The notes beneath the pieces are model-generated. The model was not told where the DNA came from, made no database searches, and worked only from the letters and a program-made list of their open reading frames with translations. From positions 1-36,676 of the forward strand of contig JAQGIV010000013.1 in assembly GCA_028290945.1 (NCBI GenBank): a stretch of DNA of 36,676 nucleotides. The letters are read 5' to 3'. The DNA comes from Phenylobacterium sp. (GTDB taxonomy: Bacteria; Pseudomonadota; Alphaproteobacteria; Caulobacterales; Caulobacteraceae). A program made the translations under genes and the position numbers. This document shows, in pieces, positions 18,416 to 26,463 of the stretch; the first letter of the stretch is position 1, and each line of letters opens with the position of its first letter.

Positions 18416-19636
18416 CTACTGCGCCGCCAGGGTGTTGTGGGCGCGGCCCAGGATGGCGTCGGCGTTGGCGAGGAACTTCTTCACGTTGCGGGCCGCCTGG
18501 CGGATGCGCTGCTCGTTCTCCACCAGGCCGATGCGCACATAGCCCTCGCCGTACTCGCCAAAGGCGATGCCGGGCGCCACGGCGACGCCCGCCTCTTCGA
18601 TCAGCAGTTTCGAGAACAGCATGGAGCCCGCTTCCCTATAGGCCTCCGGCAACGGCGCCCAGGCGAACATCGAGGCCGGCGGCGCGGGGATGTCCCAGCC
18701 GGCGCGGGCCATGGCGTCCACCAGGGTGTCGCGGCGCTTCTTGTAGATGCCGCGGATCTCGTCGACGCAGTCCTGCGGCCCGTTGAGCGCGGCGGCGGCG
18801 GCCACCTGGATCGGGGTGTAGGCGCCGTAGTCCAGGTACGACTTCACCCGCGCCAGGGCGGCGCACATCCGCTCGTTGCCGACCACCATGCCCACCCGCC
18901 AGCCGGCCATGGCGTAGGTCTTGGACAGCGAATTGACCTCGACGGCGATGTCGCGCGCGCCCTCCACCTGCAGGATCGAGGGCGGCGGGTTGTCGTCGAA
19001 ATAGATCTCCGAATAGGCGATGTCGGAGAGCACCAGCATCTCGTGCTTCTTCGCCAGCGCCACCACCTCGCGGTAGAAATCGAGGTCGACCCACTGGGCC
19101 GTCGGGTTGGACGGATAGCTGACGATCAGCACGCTGGGCGGCGGGGCCGAGTGCTTCACCGCCCGGCTGACGCCGGCCAGATATTCCTCCGGCGACGGCG
19201 CGGGCACGTGGCGGATCACGCCCCCGGCCATGATGAAGCCGTAGGCATGGATCGGATAGGCCGGGTTCGGGCAGACGATCACGTCGCCGGGCGCGGTCAG
19301 GGCCTGGGCGAGATTGGCGAAGCCCTCCTTGGAGCCCAGGGTGGCGATCACCTCGCGCTCGGGATCGAGCTTCACCCCGAAGCGGCGGTCGTAGTAGCCG
19401 GCCATGGCCTTGCGCAGGCCGATGATGCCGCGCGACGCCGAATAGCGGCCGGCCTTGGGGTCGCGGGCCGTCTCGACCAGCTTGTCGACGATGTGCTTCG
19501 GCGTCGGCATGTCGGGATTGCCCATGCCGAAGTCGATGATGTCCACGCCCTCGGCGCGAAGCCGCGCCTTGATGCGGTTCACCTCCTCGAAGACGTAGGG
19601 CGGGAGGCGGCGGATGCGGTGGAATTCGGGAGTCAT
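18416..19636 (-). CDS. alaC: Class I aminotransferase, AlaC type
   Basis: This PLP aminotransferase of 406 residues closely resembles E. coli AlaC (YfdZ), a glutamate-pyruvate transaminase. Shared strings are IRRLPPYVF near residues 8-16, DIIDFGMGNPDMPTP near 32-46, GSKEGFANL near 101-109 and YPSNPTAQWV near 174-183. The PLP lysine is in SLSKTYAMAGWRVG, near residue 240. The C-terminal arginine in YVRIGLVEN binds the substrate carboxylate. Placement directly before hom, separated by one base, has led such genes to be labelled aspartate aminotransferase, and a role in the aspartate family is possible. I favour alanine formation by similarity, with broad specificity likely. No convincing ribosome site is seen before the ATG at 19636. 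Confidence 0.88.
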   Translation of the reverse strand: MTPEFHRIRRLPPYVFEEVNRIKARLRAEGVDIIDFGMGNPDMPTPKHIVDKLVETARDPKAGRYSASRGIIGLRKAMAGYYDRRFGVKLDPEREVIATLGSKEGFANLAQALTAPGDVIVCPNPAYPIHAYGFIMAGGVIRHVPAPSPEEYLAGVSRAVKHSAPPPSVLIVSYPSNPTAQWVDLDFYREVVALAKKHEMLVLSDIAYSEIYFDDNPPPSILQVEGARDIAVEVNSLSKTYAMAGWRVGMVVGNERMCAALARVKSYLDYGAYTPIQVAAAAALNGPQDCVDEIRGIYKKRRDTLVDAMARAGWDIPAPPASMFAWAPLPEAYREAGSMLFSKLLIEEAGVAVAPGIAFGEYGEGYVRIGLVENEQRIRQAARNVKKFLANADAILGRAHNTLAAQ

Positions 19637-19759
19637 TTGAAAGCTCTGGCGCCGCGAAATGCCCGGTGCGGCTGGAGGGAGCTGAAACGTCGGGCCTGGA
19701 TAGACTCCGGGCGGGAGTCAGCCAAGCCATGGATCGGGAAATTCAGCCTCCGCAGGCCC

Positions 19760-20236
19760 CTATTGCGACTTGGGCGGCGGAGGCGGTGTAGCTCGCTTCC
19801 GCTGCCGGGCGGCGAAGGCGGCGGTGTCGCCGTCGGCGGCGGGGGCCGCCTCCTGGCCGGCCTGGCGGCGGGCCTGGGCGGCGAAGGCCTCGGTGTCGCC
19901 CAGCGACCAGGTCTCCGGGGCGGTCTTGGCTTCGAGGTCGGCGCGCGCCTGGGCGATGGTCTTCACCTGCTGTCCGTACTGGCGCACCGGCCGCACGTCC
20001 TTGGGGATCGGCGGGATGCCGGCGAAGGTCGGATAGGGCCGGCTGGTGTTGGCCGCGCGGGCCACCTCGGCGGCCACCGGCGAGGCCGCGTCGACCTTGG
20101 CGTTGGCGAACGGATTGCTCACGCAGCCGTTGAGCAGCGCGCAGGCGCCCGCGCCCGCGCCCGCCATCAGGCCCAGGGCCGGACGGATTTGGCGGCGAAT
20201 CGAAAAAAGACGCGCGAAGGCATACATTTCGGCCAT
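19760..20236 (-). CDS. Small proline-rich lipoprotein of unknown function
   Basis: This 158-residue protein has an arginine pair (FSIRRQIRP) before a hydrophobic segment, then LLNGC near residues 34-38, which could be a lipobox with C38 lipidated. The rest is mostly disordered-looking, alanine- and proline-rich. The string YPTFAGIPPIPKDVRP near residues 70-85 recurs in uncharacterised alphaproteobacterial lipoproteins as far as I remember. The end is basic and proline-rich. Start ATG 20236 is a best guess; an ATG three codons on (20227) is equally possible and no strong ribosome site is seen. It is divergent from phaC with 67 bases between. No function can be assigned. Confidence 0.7.
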   Translation of the reverse strand: MAEMYAFARLFSIRRQIRPALGLMAGAGAGACALLNGCVSNPFANAKVDAASPVAAEVARAANTSRPYPTFAGIPPIPKDVRPVRQYGQQVKTIAQARADLEAKTAPETWSLGDTEAFAAQARRQAGQEAAPAADGDTAAFAARQRKRATPPPPPKSQ

Positions 20237-20303
20237 GGTCTTATGCGATGATCGGGACCGTTGAAAGGGTGCGCGCCGTCGCGTCCTTCGAAAAGGCTTC
20301 AGC

Positions 20304-22220
20304 ATGAGCGCGCAGACCTCGGACCCGGCAAAGGCCGCTTCGCCGCGGAAACGCAGCGCCGCCAAACCCGCCGCCGGGCCCAAGGCCAGGCCCGCCGCAG
20401 CCGCCGCGCCGCCCGAGCCTGCCCCTGGCGAGCCCGCTCCGATCACGCCCGAGCAACGCGCCCAGATCGAGACGCTGTCCATGAACCTCGCCCGCGCGGC
20501 CATGACCGCCCAGGGCGCGATCGCCGAGATGGCGCTGAAGAACGCCGAGCGCCCGGCCGCCCTGACGCCCGACCCGTTCCACGTGGCTCCGGCGCTCACC
20601 GAGGTGATGGGCCGCATCGCCGCCGAGCCCGACCGCCTGCTGCGCGCCCAGGCCGACCTGTTCACCCGCTACATGGACCTCTGGCAGTCGGCCGCCCGGC
20701 GCATGAGCGGCGAGACGCCGGCGCCGGTGGCCGCGCCGGCCAAGGGCGACAAGCGCTTCGCCGATCCCGACTGGAGCGACAACCCGGTCTTCGACGTGAT
20801 CAAGCAGTCCTACCTGCTCACCTCCGGCTGGTTGAACGGCCTGGTGGAGGGCGTCGAGGGCGTCGATCCGATGACCAAGCGCCGCGTCGAGTTCTTCATG
20901 AAGATGCTCACCGACGCCTTCGCGCCGACCAATTTCCTGGCCTCCAACCCGGCGGCCCTGAAGGAGCTGGCGGCGACCGGCGGCGAGAGCCTGGTCAAGG
21001 GCATGCAGAACCTCCAGGCCGACCTGGAGCGCGGCGGCGGCCAGCTCTCCATCGCCCAGACCGACTACCAGATGTTCACCCTCGGCGAGAACGTGGCGAC
21101 CGCCCCCGGCAAGGTCGTGTTCCGCAACGAAATCATCGAGCTGCTGCAATTTTCTCCGACCACGGAGGAGGTGTTCGAGATCCCGCTGGTGATCTTCCCG
21201 CCGTGGATCAACAAGTTCTACATCCTCGACCTGCGCCCCGAGAATTCGATGATCCGCTGGCTGGCGAGCCAGGGCGTGACGGTGTTCGTCGCCTCCTGGG
21301 TGAACCCCGACGCCAGCCTCGCGGAGAAGACCTTCGAGGACTACATGCGCGAGGGCATCTACGCCGGGGTCGCGGCGGCCATGGACCAGTGCGGGACAAG
21401 CTCGGTGAATACGGTGGGGTATTGCATCGGCGGCACCCTGCTCTCCTCCACCCTGGCCCACATGGCCGCCAGGCAGGTGGCGCCCATCGCGTCCGCCACC
21501 TTCTTCGCCGCGCAGCAGGACTTCTCCGAGGCCGGCGATTTGCTGCTGTTCACCAGCGAGGACTGGCTGTCCGACCTCGAGACCAAGATGGACGCAGGCG
21601 GCGGGGTGCTGTCGGGCCAGACCATGGCCGACACCTTCAATGCGCTTCGGGCCAACGACCTGATCTGGTCGTTCTTCGTGAACAACTACCTCCTGGGCAA
21701 GGAGCCGAAGCCCTTCGACCTGCTGTTCTGGAACTCCGACCAGACGCGGATGCCCAAGACCCTGCACCTCTTCTACCTGCGCAAGTTCTACGGCGAGAAC
21801 GCGCTGGCCAAGGGCGAGCTGACCCTCGACAACATCCGGCTGAACCTCAAGGACGTGAAGACGCCGATCTATGTGCAGTCCTCGAAGGAGGACCACATCG
21901 CCCCGGCCCGCTCGGTCTACAAGGGCGCCCAGCTGTTCGGCGGGCCGGTGACCTTCACCATGGCCGGCTCCGGCCATATCGCGGGCGTGATCAACCACCC
22001 CGACGCCAAGAAATACCAGCACTGGACCAATGACGCCCTGCCGGCCACGCTCGCCGACTGGCAGGCCGGCGCCGTCGAGACCCCCGGTTCCTGGTGGCCG
22101 CACTGGCTGGCGTGGCTGGCCGACAAGTCGGGCAAGAAGGTCCCCGCCCGCGACCCCGCCAAGGGCAAGCTGACGCCGCTCGGCGACGCGCCGGGGACCT
22201 ATGTGAAGGTGAAGAGCTAA
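20304..22220 (+). CDS. phaC: Class I poly(R)-hydroxyalkanoate synthase
   Basis: PhaC polymerises (R)-3-hydroxyacyl-CoA to storage polyester on granule surfaces. The protein is 638 residues. An alanine- and proline-rich lead of about 50 residues is followed by the PhaC N-domain (PDWSDNPVFDVIKQSYL near residues 155-171). The alpha/beta-hydrolase core has the lipase-like box GYCIGG with catalytic cysteine C374. The partner histidine is in GSGHIAGVINHP near residues 556-567, and an acidic residue lies in SKEDHIAP. Start ATG 20304 has AAAAGG six bases upstream. No phaA, phaB or phasin gene is adjacent; the gene stands alone between a lipoprotein gene and an intergenic repeat. The long N-terminal lead exceeds that of Cupriavidus PhaC (589 residues). 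Confidence 0.96.
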   Translation: MSAQTSDPAKAASPRKRSAAKPAAGPKARPAAAAAPPEPAPGEPAPITPEQRAQIETLSMNLARAAMTAQGAIAEMALKNAERPAALTPDPFHVAPALTEVMGRIAAEPDRLLRAQADLFTRYMDLWQSAARRMSGETPAPVAAPAKGDKRFADPDWSDNPVFDVIKQSYLLTSGWLNGLVEGVEGVDPMTKRRVEFFMKMLTDAFAPTNFLASNPAALKELAATGGESLVKGMQNLQADLERGGGQLSIAQTDYQMFTLGENVATAPGKVVFRNEIIELLQFSPTTEEVFEIPLVIFPPWINKFYILDLRPENSMIRWLASQGVTVFVASWVNPDASLAEKTFEDYMREGIYAGVAAAMDQCGTSSVNTVGYCIGGTLLSSTLAHMAARQVAPIASATFFAAQQDFSEAGDLLLFTSEDWLSDLETKMDAGGGVLSGQTMADTFNALRANDLIWSFFVNNYLLGKEPKPFDLLFWNSDQTRMPKTLHLFYLRKFYGENALAKGELTLDNIRLNLKDVKTPIYVQSSKEDHIAPARSVYKGAQLFGGPVTFTMAGSGHIAGVINHPDAKKYQHWTNDALPATLADWQAGAVETPGSWWPHWLAWLADKSGKKVPARDPAKGKLTPLGDAPGTYVKVKS

Positions 22221-22225
22221 CCTGC

Positions 22226-22370
22226 TTTCCCTCCCCTTCATGGGGAGGGGACGGCTCGACGAAGTCGAGCCAGGGGTGGGGAATGCACGTCCAAGCTCAG
22301 AGCTTGATCGTGACCTCCCCACCCGTCCTTCGCTGCGCGAAGTCCACCCTCCCCATGAAGGGGAGGGAAA
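22226..22370. repeat. 145-base intergenic inverted-repeat element, copy 1
   Basis: The ends, TTTCCCTCCCCTTCATGGGG plus AGGG at 22226-22249 and its reverse complement at 22347-22370, form a perfect 24-base terminal inverted repeat. Inside are two further palindromes, GGCTCGACGAAGTCGAGCC at about 22252-22270 and AAGCTCAGAGCTT, so transcripts would fold strongly. A second copy lies at 35580-35723. It sits six bases after phaC and may serve as its 3' end. It has no coding capacity. Confidence 0.85.
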
Positions 22371-22398
22371 GGCGACGTTACTAACATTTAATGCCAGC

Positions 22399-22431
22399 TA
22401 CCTTGCATCACCCAATACCTTGCCGTAGCTA
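22399..22431 (+). promoter_or_regulatory. Promoter and possible PadR site of the padR-DUF1700-DUF2807 operon
   Basis: TTGCAT (22403-22408) and TAGCTA (22426-22431) are separated by 17 bases and fit a sigma-70 promoter in a locally AT-richer spot. The 8-mer TACCTTGC occurs at 22399-22406 and again at 22416-22423, a 17-base period that overlaps the -35 and spacer. This arrangement suits an autoregulating PadR repressor. The elements are seen; their use is inferred. Confidence 0.5.
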
Positions 22432-22454
22432 ATGGCGGTCAAGGAGGCGCGAGC

Positions 22455-22781
22455 GTGCCCGAAGGGATCGAAATCCAGCTGAAGAAGGGCGTCCTGGACC
22501 TCTGCGTCCTGGCGCTGCTCTCGCAGCACGACAGCTACGCCTACGAGATCGCCGCGCGCCTGGCCGACCAGATCGGCATGGGCGAAGGCACCATCTATCC
22601 GCTGATGCGCCGGCTGCAGAACGAGGGCCTGGTCGAGACCTATCTCGAGGAAAGCCCCTCCGGCCCATCGCGCAAATACTACCGGCTGACCGAAACCGGC
22701 CGGGCGAGCTTTGTTTCCCAGAAGGCGGCCTGGGGCTCATTCTCCGCCGCCGTGCAATCCATCCTTGGAGGGGCGAAATGA
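22455..22781 (+). CDS. PadR family transcriptional regulator
   Basis: This 108-residue protein is a PadR-type winged-helix repressor. Strings typical of the fold are GVLDLCVLALLS near residues 12-23, SYAYEIAARL near 27-36, GEGTIYPLMRRLQNEGLV near 43-60 and SRKYYRLTETGR near 72-83. The start is a GTG at 22455 with a strong AAGGAGG at 22441-22447. The stop overlaps the next gene by four bases (ATGA at 22778). PadR proteins linked to DUF1700 genes are common and usually repress their own operon; the direct repeats in the upstream promoter fit that. The inducer is unknown. Confidence 0.93.
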   Translation: MPEGIEIQLKKGVLDLCVLALLSQHDSYAYEIAARLADQIGMGEGTIYPLMRRLQNEGLVETYLEESPSGPSRKYYRLTETGRASFVSQKAAWGSFSAAVQSILGGAK

Positions 22782-23344
22782 CCCGGCAGGCCTTCATGGC
22801 CCGGCTGCGGGAGGGTCTCGTCGGCCTGCCCGCGCAAAGCCAGGCCGACATCCTGGCCGACTACGAGACCCACTTCGCCGAGGGCGCGGCCGCCGGCCGC
22901 TCCGAGGCCGAGGTCGCCGCGGCCCTGGGCGATCCGGGCCGGCTGGCCCGCGAGCTCCGCGCCGAGGCCGGGCTGAAGCGTTGGGAATCGGAGCGCAACG
23001 CCTCCTCGGCCGGGGCCGCAGTGTTCGCGGTGCTGGGCCTGGGGGCCATCGACATCATGGTGCTGCTGCCGATCCTCATGGGCGTCGCCGGCGCCATCGT
23101 CGGCGTCAGCGTGGCGGTGATCGCGGTGTTCATCGCCGGCGGGGCGATGTTCGCCGCCGGTCCGTTCGGGACCTTCCCGGGCGGGGCCGGCGCGGCCCTG
23201 CTGGGCGGCCTCGGCCTGATGGCCGGCGCGAGCTCGGTGGGCGCGGTGCTGACCATCGTCGTGATCGGCCTGGTCAATGCGCTGGTCTGGTACGGCCGCC
23301 TCCACTACCGGCTGCTGAAGCCGGCGCTCGAACCGCAAGCCTGA
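22778..23344 (+). CDS. DUF1700 (HAAS) membrane protein
   Basis: The first 65 residues form the HAAS/DUF1700 domain: RQAFMARLREGLVGLP, then ILADYETHFAEGAAAGRSE and VAAALGDPGRLAREL. After residue 75 come several hydrophobic stretches (about 80-110, 112-135, 140-180) giving probably four membrane helices, rich in glycine. The 188-residue protein is thus an inner-membrane protein with a cytoplasmic N-terminal helical domain. Partner genes of this family are nearly always a padR regulator upstream and an adhesin-like or DUF2807 protein downstream, exactly as here, with four-base overlap to padR. Biochemical function is not known; a role in membrane stress signalling is a guess. Confidence 0.88.
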   Translation: MTRQAFMARLREGLVGLPAQSQADILADYETHFAEGAAAGRSEAEVAAALGDPGRLARELRAEAGLKRWESERNASSAGAAVFAVLGLGAIDIMVLLPILMGVAGAIVGVSVAVIAVFIAGGAMFAAGPFGTFPGGAGAALLGGLGLMAGASSVGAVLTIVVIGLVNALVWYGRLHYRLLKPALEPQA

Positions 23345-23357
23345 GGGAGACGTCCAG

Positions 23358-24176
23358 ATGATCCGCGTCCTCGCCATGATCGCCGTCGCCGGCTTCCTGC
23401 TCTCCGTGGCCTGCCTGTCCATCGCCGTCAGCCTCGCTGGGCCCGAGGCGATCGCCAGCGGGGCCTGGGCCTGGTCCGGCCCCTGGAACCACCACAGCTG
23501 GGGCCACCGCCACCACGGTTTCGGCTTCAACTACAGCTTCAGCCCCGACGGCCCGCAGGCCAGCCGCGAGCTGCCCTGGACCGGCGAGGCGCTGGATGTC
23601 GACGTCCCCGCCCACGTCCGCTTCATCCAGGCCCCCGGCCCGGCCCGGCTGGTGATCCACGGGCGCAAGGACGCCATCGATCATGTGGTGGTGGAGAACG
23701 GCCGCATCGGCCTCGACCTGCCCAACTACGACGGCGAAGCCTTCGACATCGAGCTGACCGCCCCCAAGGTCACCCGCTTCGGCCTGGGCGCCAGCGGCCG
23801 GCTGGAGATCGCCGACTTCAAGCAGGACGACCTGGACCTGCGGATCAGCGGCGACGGCGACGTCACCGCGCAGGGCTCCGCCAAGTCGGTGAAGCTGCAG
23901 ATCTCCGGATCCGGCGACGCCGATCTGGCGGCGCTGGTCACCGACAGCGCCGAGGTGCGCATCTCAGGGTCAGGCCAGGCCAAGGTCGGCCCCAAGACCT
24001 CCGCCAGGCTGGACATCTCCGGCTCCGGCGGCGTCACCCTCACCAGCCGCCCGGCCCGCGTGGAGAGCCATGTCTCCGGCTCCGGCTCGATCGATCAGGA
24101 CGACAGCGCCGGCGCCGCGACGCCCGCCGAGCCCTCGAAGCCGGTCAAACCCGCCAAGGCCGGCAAGCCGGTCTGA
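23358..24176 (+). CDS. DUF2807 (head GIN domain) protein with histidine-rich segment
   Basis: The protein is 272 residues. A signal or anchor helix lies at about 5-27. A histidine- and tryptophan-rich stretch follows (WNHHSWGHRHHGF near 43-55). The DUF2807 putative beta-helix spans about 75-245, with repeating rungs each holding an SGSG-like turn (RISGDGD, QISGSGD, RISGSGQ, DISGSGG, HVSGSGS). The tail is rich in proline and lysine. It is exported or membrane-anchored with the beta-helix outside the cytoplasm. It follows the DUF1700 gene by 13 bases, with GAGGGAGA as ribosome site. Function is unknown; related auto-transported adhesin-like folds suggest surface or periplasmic binding. The histidine cluster could bind metal, which is inference. 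Confidence 0.85.
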   Translation: MIRVLAMIAVAGFLLSVACLSIAVSLAGPEAIASGAWAWSGPWNHHSWGHRHHGFGFNYSFSPDGPQASRELPWTGEALDVDVPAHVRFIQAPGPARLVIHGRKDAIDHVVVENGRIGLDLPNYDGEAFDIELTAPKVTRFGLGASGRLEIADFKQDDLDLRISGDGDVTAQGSAKSVKLQISGSGDADLAALVTDSAEVRISGSGQAKVGPKTSARLDISGSGGVTLTSRPARVESHVSGSGSIDQDDSAGAATPAEPSKPVKPAKAGKPV

Positions 24177-24354
24177 CCCCCCCTCTCCCCCACGCGTCAG
24201 CGTAGAGGGGAGAGGTCGGGAGAGGGGCGGCTGTGATGATCGGACGTCGCTCCGGATTCAGCCAGGATCACGGCTGGACCAACGAAGATATTGGGATGCG
24301 GAGCCGCCCCTCTCCCTACCCTCTCCCCTCTCTCGCTTGGCTCGGGGGGAGAGG
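24177..24354. repeat. Large intergenic inverted repeat, pyrimidine/purine-rich
   Basis: GGGAGAGGGGCGGCT at 24218-24232 is the exact reverse complement of AGCCGCCCCTCTCCC at 24302-24316. AGAGGGGAGAGG at 24204-24215 matches CCTCTCCCCTCT at 24320-24331. An outer CCTCTCCCCC/GGGGGAGAGG pair adds a third tier. The 70-base centre has no gene. The element fills the convergent gap between the DUF2807 gene and msrB, and can fold in both transcripts, so it may act as a two-way 3' end. Confidence 0.75.
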
Positions 24355-24362
24355 CGCTGGCT

Positions 24363-24851
24363 TCAGGTCGGCGTGAATTTCAGGGCGACGCCGTCGTTGC
24401 AGTAGCGCAGGCCGGTGGGCTTGGGGCCGTCGTCGAACACGTGGCCCTGGTGGCCCAGGCACTGGGCGCAGTGGTATTCGGTGCGTTCCTGGAAGGCCAA
24501 CAGGTGGTCGGTCTTCCTGCCGAGCGCGCCGGGGATCGCGGTGTAGAAGCTCGGCCAGCCGGTGCCGCTCTCGAACTTCCAGTCCGACTTGAACAGCGGC
24601 AGGCCGCAGCCGAGACAGGCGAAGGTCCCCTTGCGGTGCTCGTTGAGCAGCGGGCTGGTGAACGGCCGCTCGGTGCCCTCGTGGCGCAGCACGTCGTAGG
24701 CCTCGGGCGGCAAGCGCTTCTTCCACTCCGCGTCGGAGAGCTTGCGGAACGGCGAGGCGGCGTAGGGGTCGGCGGCCAGCGCCAGGCCGGGCGCAGCGCA
24801 GGCCGCGGCGGCCGTGGCCAACAGGAAGGTGCGGCGATCGAGCTTGCTCAT
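24363..24851 (-). CDS. msrB: Peptide-methionine (R)-S-oxide reductase with Tat-like signal
   Basis: MsrB reduces R-methionine sulfoxide in proteins. The 162-residue protein begins with a twin-arginine signal (DRRTFLLATAAAACAAPGLALA, cleavage near residue 26), so it works in the periplasm. The catalytic domain has two zinc CxxC pairs (CLGCG near 80-84 and CAQC near 128-131), SGTGWPSF near 95-102, GHVFDDGP near 138-145 and the active cysteine in RYCNDGVALKF. Start ATG 24851. A folded export through Tat would suit a zinc enzyme. Neighbouring argC is 39 bases upstream on the same strand and unrelated in function. Periplasmic placement is inferred from the signal. Confidence 0.93.
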   Translation of the reverse strand: MSKLDRRTFLLATAAAACAAPGLALAADPYAASPFRKLSDAEWKKRLPPEAYDVLRHEGTERPFTSPLLNEHRKGTFACLGCGLPLFKSDWKFESGTGWPSFYTAIPGALGRKTDHLLAFQERTEYHCAQCLGHQGHVFDDGPKPTGLRYCNDGVALKFTPT

Positions 24852-24890
24852 GCCGCTAATAGGTAGCCGAGCCGCGGCCGGTTACAAGGC

Positions 24891-25868
24891 TCACAGCCCC
24901 GCGCCTTCCTCCAGGCCGAGCATCAGGTTGAGGTTCTGCACGCAGGCGCCCGAGGCGCCCTTCCCCAGGTTGTCGAGCACCGCCACGAGCCGCGCCTGGC
25001 CCCGCTGGTGATTGCCGAACACGAAGAGCTTCATCCGGTTGGTCCCGTTCAGCGCCTCGGGATCCAGCTCCGCGACATAGCCCGCCGCGCCGGCGCGGGC
25101 CTTGGCGAGCTCGGCGCATTCGGCTTCCGAGGCCACCTCCACGAACCGTTCGCCGGCGTACCAGGCGGCCAGCGCCCGGCGCAGGTCCTCGGCCTCCGGC
25201 TGGCCCGGCAGCGCCCACAGGTGCAGCGGGACCTCCACCAGCATCCCCTGCGCATAGCGGCCCACCGAGGGCGCGAACAGCGGTGGATGGGAAAGCCCCG
25301 TGCGCAGCTGCATCTCCGGCACGTGCTTGTGGGCCAGGGTCAGGCCGTAGGTGCGGTAGGCGTCCGCGGTTCCCTTCGGCGGCTCGCCCTCCATCTCGGC
25401 GATCAGCCCCTTGCCGCCGCCGGTGTAGCCGGAGACGGCGTTGCAGCTCACCGGCCAGTCGGCGGGCACGATCTCCGCCTCGACCAACGGCCGCACCAGG
25501 GCGATGAAGCCGGTGGAATAACAGCCGGGATTGCTGACCCGCTTGGAGGCCGAGATCGCCTCGCGCTGGCCCTTGGCCAGTTCGGGGAAGCCGAACGCCC
25601 AGCCCGGCGCCACCCGGTGCGCCGTCGAGGGATCGACCACGCGCACGCTGTTGGAGGTGATCAGCTCGACCGCCTCGCGCGCCGCGTCATCGGGGAGGCA
25701 GAGCACGACCGCGTCGGCGCTGTTCAGCAGCTCGGCCCGCGCGCCGGCGTCCTTGCGCTTCGCCGGATCGATGGCCAGCAGCCGCAGGTCGCGCCGGGCC
25801 TCGAGCCGCTGGCGGATCTGCAGGCCGGTCGTGCCGGCCTCGCCGTCGATGAAGACTGTGTGGGTCAT
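24891..25868 (-). CDS. argC: N-acetyl-gamma-glutamyl-phosphate reductase, short (type 2) form
   Basis: ArgC makes N-acetylglutamate semialdehyde in arginine synthesis. The 325-residue protein has a shortened NADP motif FIDGEAGTTGLQI near residues 6-18 and the catalytic cysteine C116 in SNPGCYSTGF. It also has SGYTGGGK near 144-151 and the substrate string YGLTLAHKHVPEM near 173-185. The GEAGTTG start is typical of the type 2 enzymes, as opposed to the longer type 1 enzymes of enterics. Start ATG 25868. It lies downstream of the rpsI terminator and so has its own promoter, not evident to me in the 40 bases left between. Confidence 0.94.
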   Translation of the reverse strand: MTHTVFIDGEAGTTGLQIRQRLEARRDLRLLAIDPAKRKDAGARAELLNSADAVVLCLPDDAAREAVELITSNSVRVVDPSTAHRVAPGWAFGFPELAKGQREAISASKRVSNPGCYSTGFIALVRPLVEAEIVPADWPVSCNAVSGYTGGGKGLIAEMEGEPPKGTADAYRTYGLTLAHKHVPEMQLRTGLSHPPLFAPSVGRYAQGMLVEVPLHLWALPGQPEAEDLRRALAAWYAGERFVEVASEAECAELAKARAGAAGYVAELDPEALNGTNRMKLFVFGNHQRGQARLVAVLDNLGKGASGACVQNLNLMLGLEEGAGL

Positions 25869-25907
25869 CTGAAGTCCCGATCATCCCTGGCGATTCAGGG
25901 ACGCACA

Positions 25908-25942
25908 AAGAAAAAGGGCGCTCCGGTTTCCCGAAGCGCCCC
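25908..25942 (-). terminator. Intrinsic terminator of rplM-rpsI
   Basis: On the minus strand an 11-base stem GGGCGCTTCGG / CCGGAGCGCCC (one G-T) closes a GAAA loop and is followed by TTTTTCTTT. It begins 28 bases after the rpsI stop, a classic Rho-independent terminator that separates the ribosomal operon from argC. Confidence 0.93.
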
Positions 25943-25969
25943 AATCCGATCGCGAGTTTTCGCGCGCGG

Positions 25970-26458
25970 TTAGCGCTTCGAGAACTGGAAGCTTCGGCGG
26001 GCCTTGGCCTTGCCGTACTTTTTGCGCTCCACGATCCGCGGGTCGCGGGTCAGCAGGCCGTGCGGCTTCAGCACCGCGCGCAGGCCGGGCTCGTAGTAGG
26101 TCAGGGCCTTGGAGATGGCGTGGCGGATGGCGCCCGCCTGGCCGGAAAGGCCGGAGCCTTCGACCGTGGCGATGACGTCGAACTGGCCGGCGCGGTCGGT
26201 CACATTGAGCGGCTGGGCGATCATCATGCGCAGCACGGGCCGGGCGAAATAGATCTCCTGGTCGCGGCCGTTGATGGTGATCTTGCCCTTGCCCGGCTTG
26301 ATCCAGACGCGCGCGATGGCGTTCTTGCGCTTGCCGGTGGCGTAGGCGCGGCCCTGGGCGTCGATCTTCGGCTCGCGGACGATCTCTTCCGTCTGCGTGC
26401 CCATGCCCTTCAGGGCGTCGAAGCCGGCGGCCTCGGTGGTGGTGGGGGATTCCGACAT
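25970..26458 (-). CDS. rpsI: Small ribosomal subunit protein uS9
   Basis: S9 is a 30S subunit protein whose basic C-terminal tail reaches the P-site tRNA. The 162-residue protein has an alphaproteobacterial N-terminal extension of about 32 residues. The core follows, with [19 protein letters not shown] near 38-56, [17 protein letters not shown] near 103-119, and the conserved ending in FSKR. Start ATG 26458 is five bases after the rplM stop, so the pair is one operon, as in nearly all bacteria. A strong intrinsic terminator follows. Expression is likely driven by the promoter before rplM. Confidence 0.97.
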   Translation of the reverse strand: MSESPTTTEAAGFDALKGMGTQTEEIVREPKIDAQGRAYATGKRKNAIARVWIKPGKGKITINGRDQEIYFARPVLRMMIAQPLNVTDRAGQFDVIATVEGSGLSGQAGAIRHAISKALTYYEPGLRAVLKPHGLLTRDPRIVERKKYGKAKARRSFQFSKR

Positions 26459-26463
26459 CGGTC

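Noticed and set aside
19705..19721. GACTCC-GGGCG-GGAGTC inverted repeat upstream of alaC
   Set aside because: The stem is only six bases, without T run and without clear promoter elements around it. Too weak to call a terminator or operator.
20241..22322. A 693-codon open frame on minus opposite phaC
   Set aside because: Antisense to a clear PHA synthase gene. Composition is that of a GC-driven shadow frame and it runs into the intergenic repeat.
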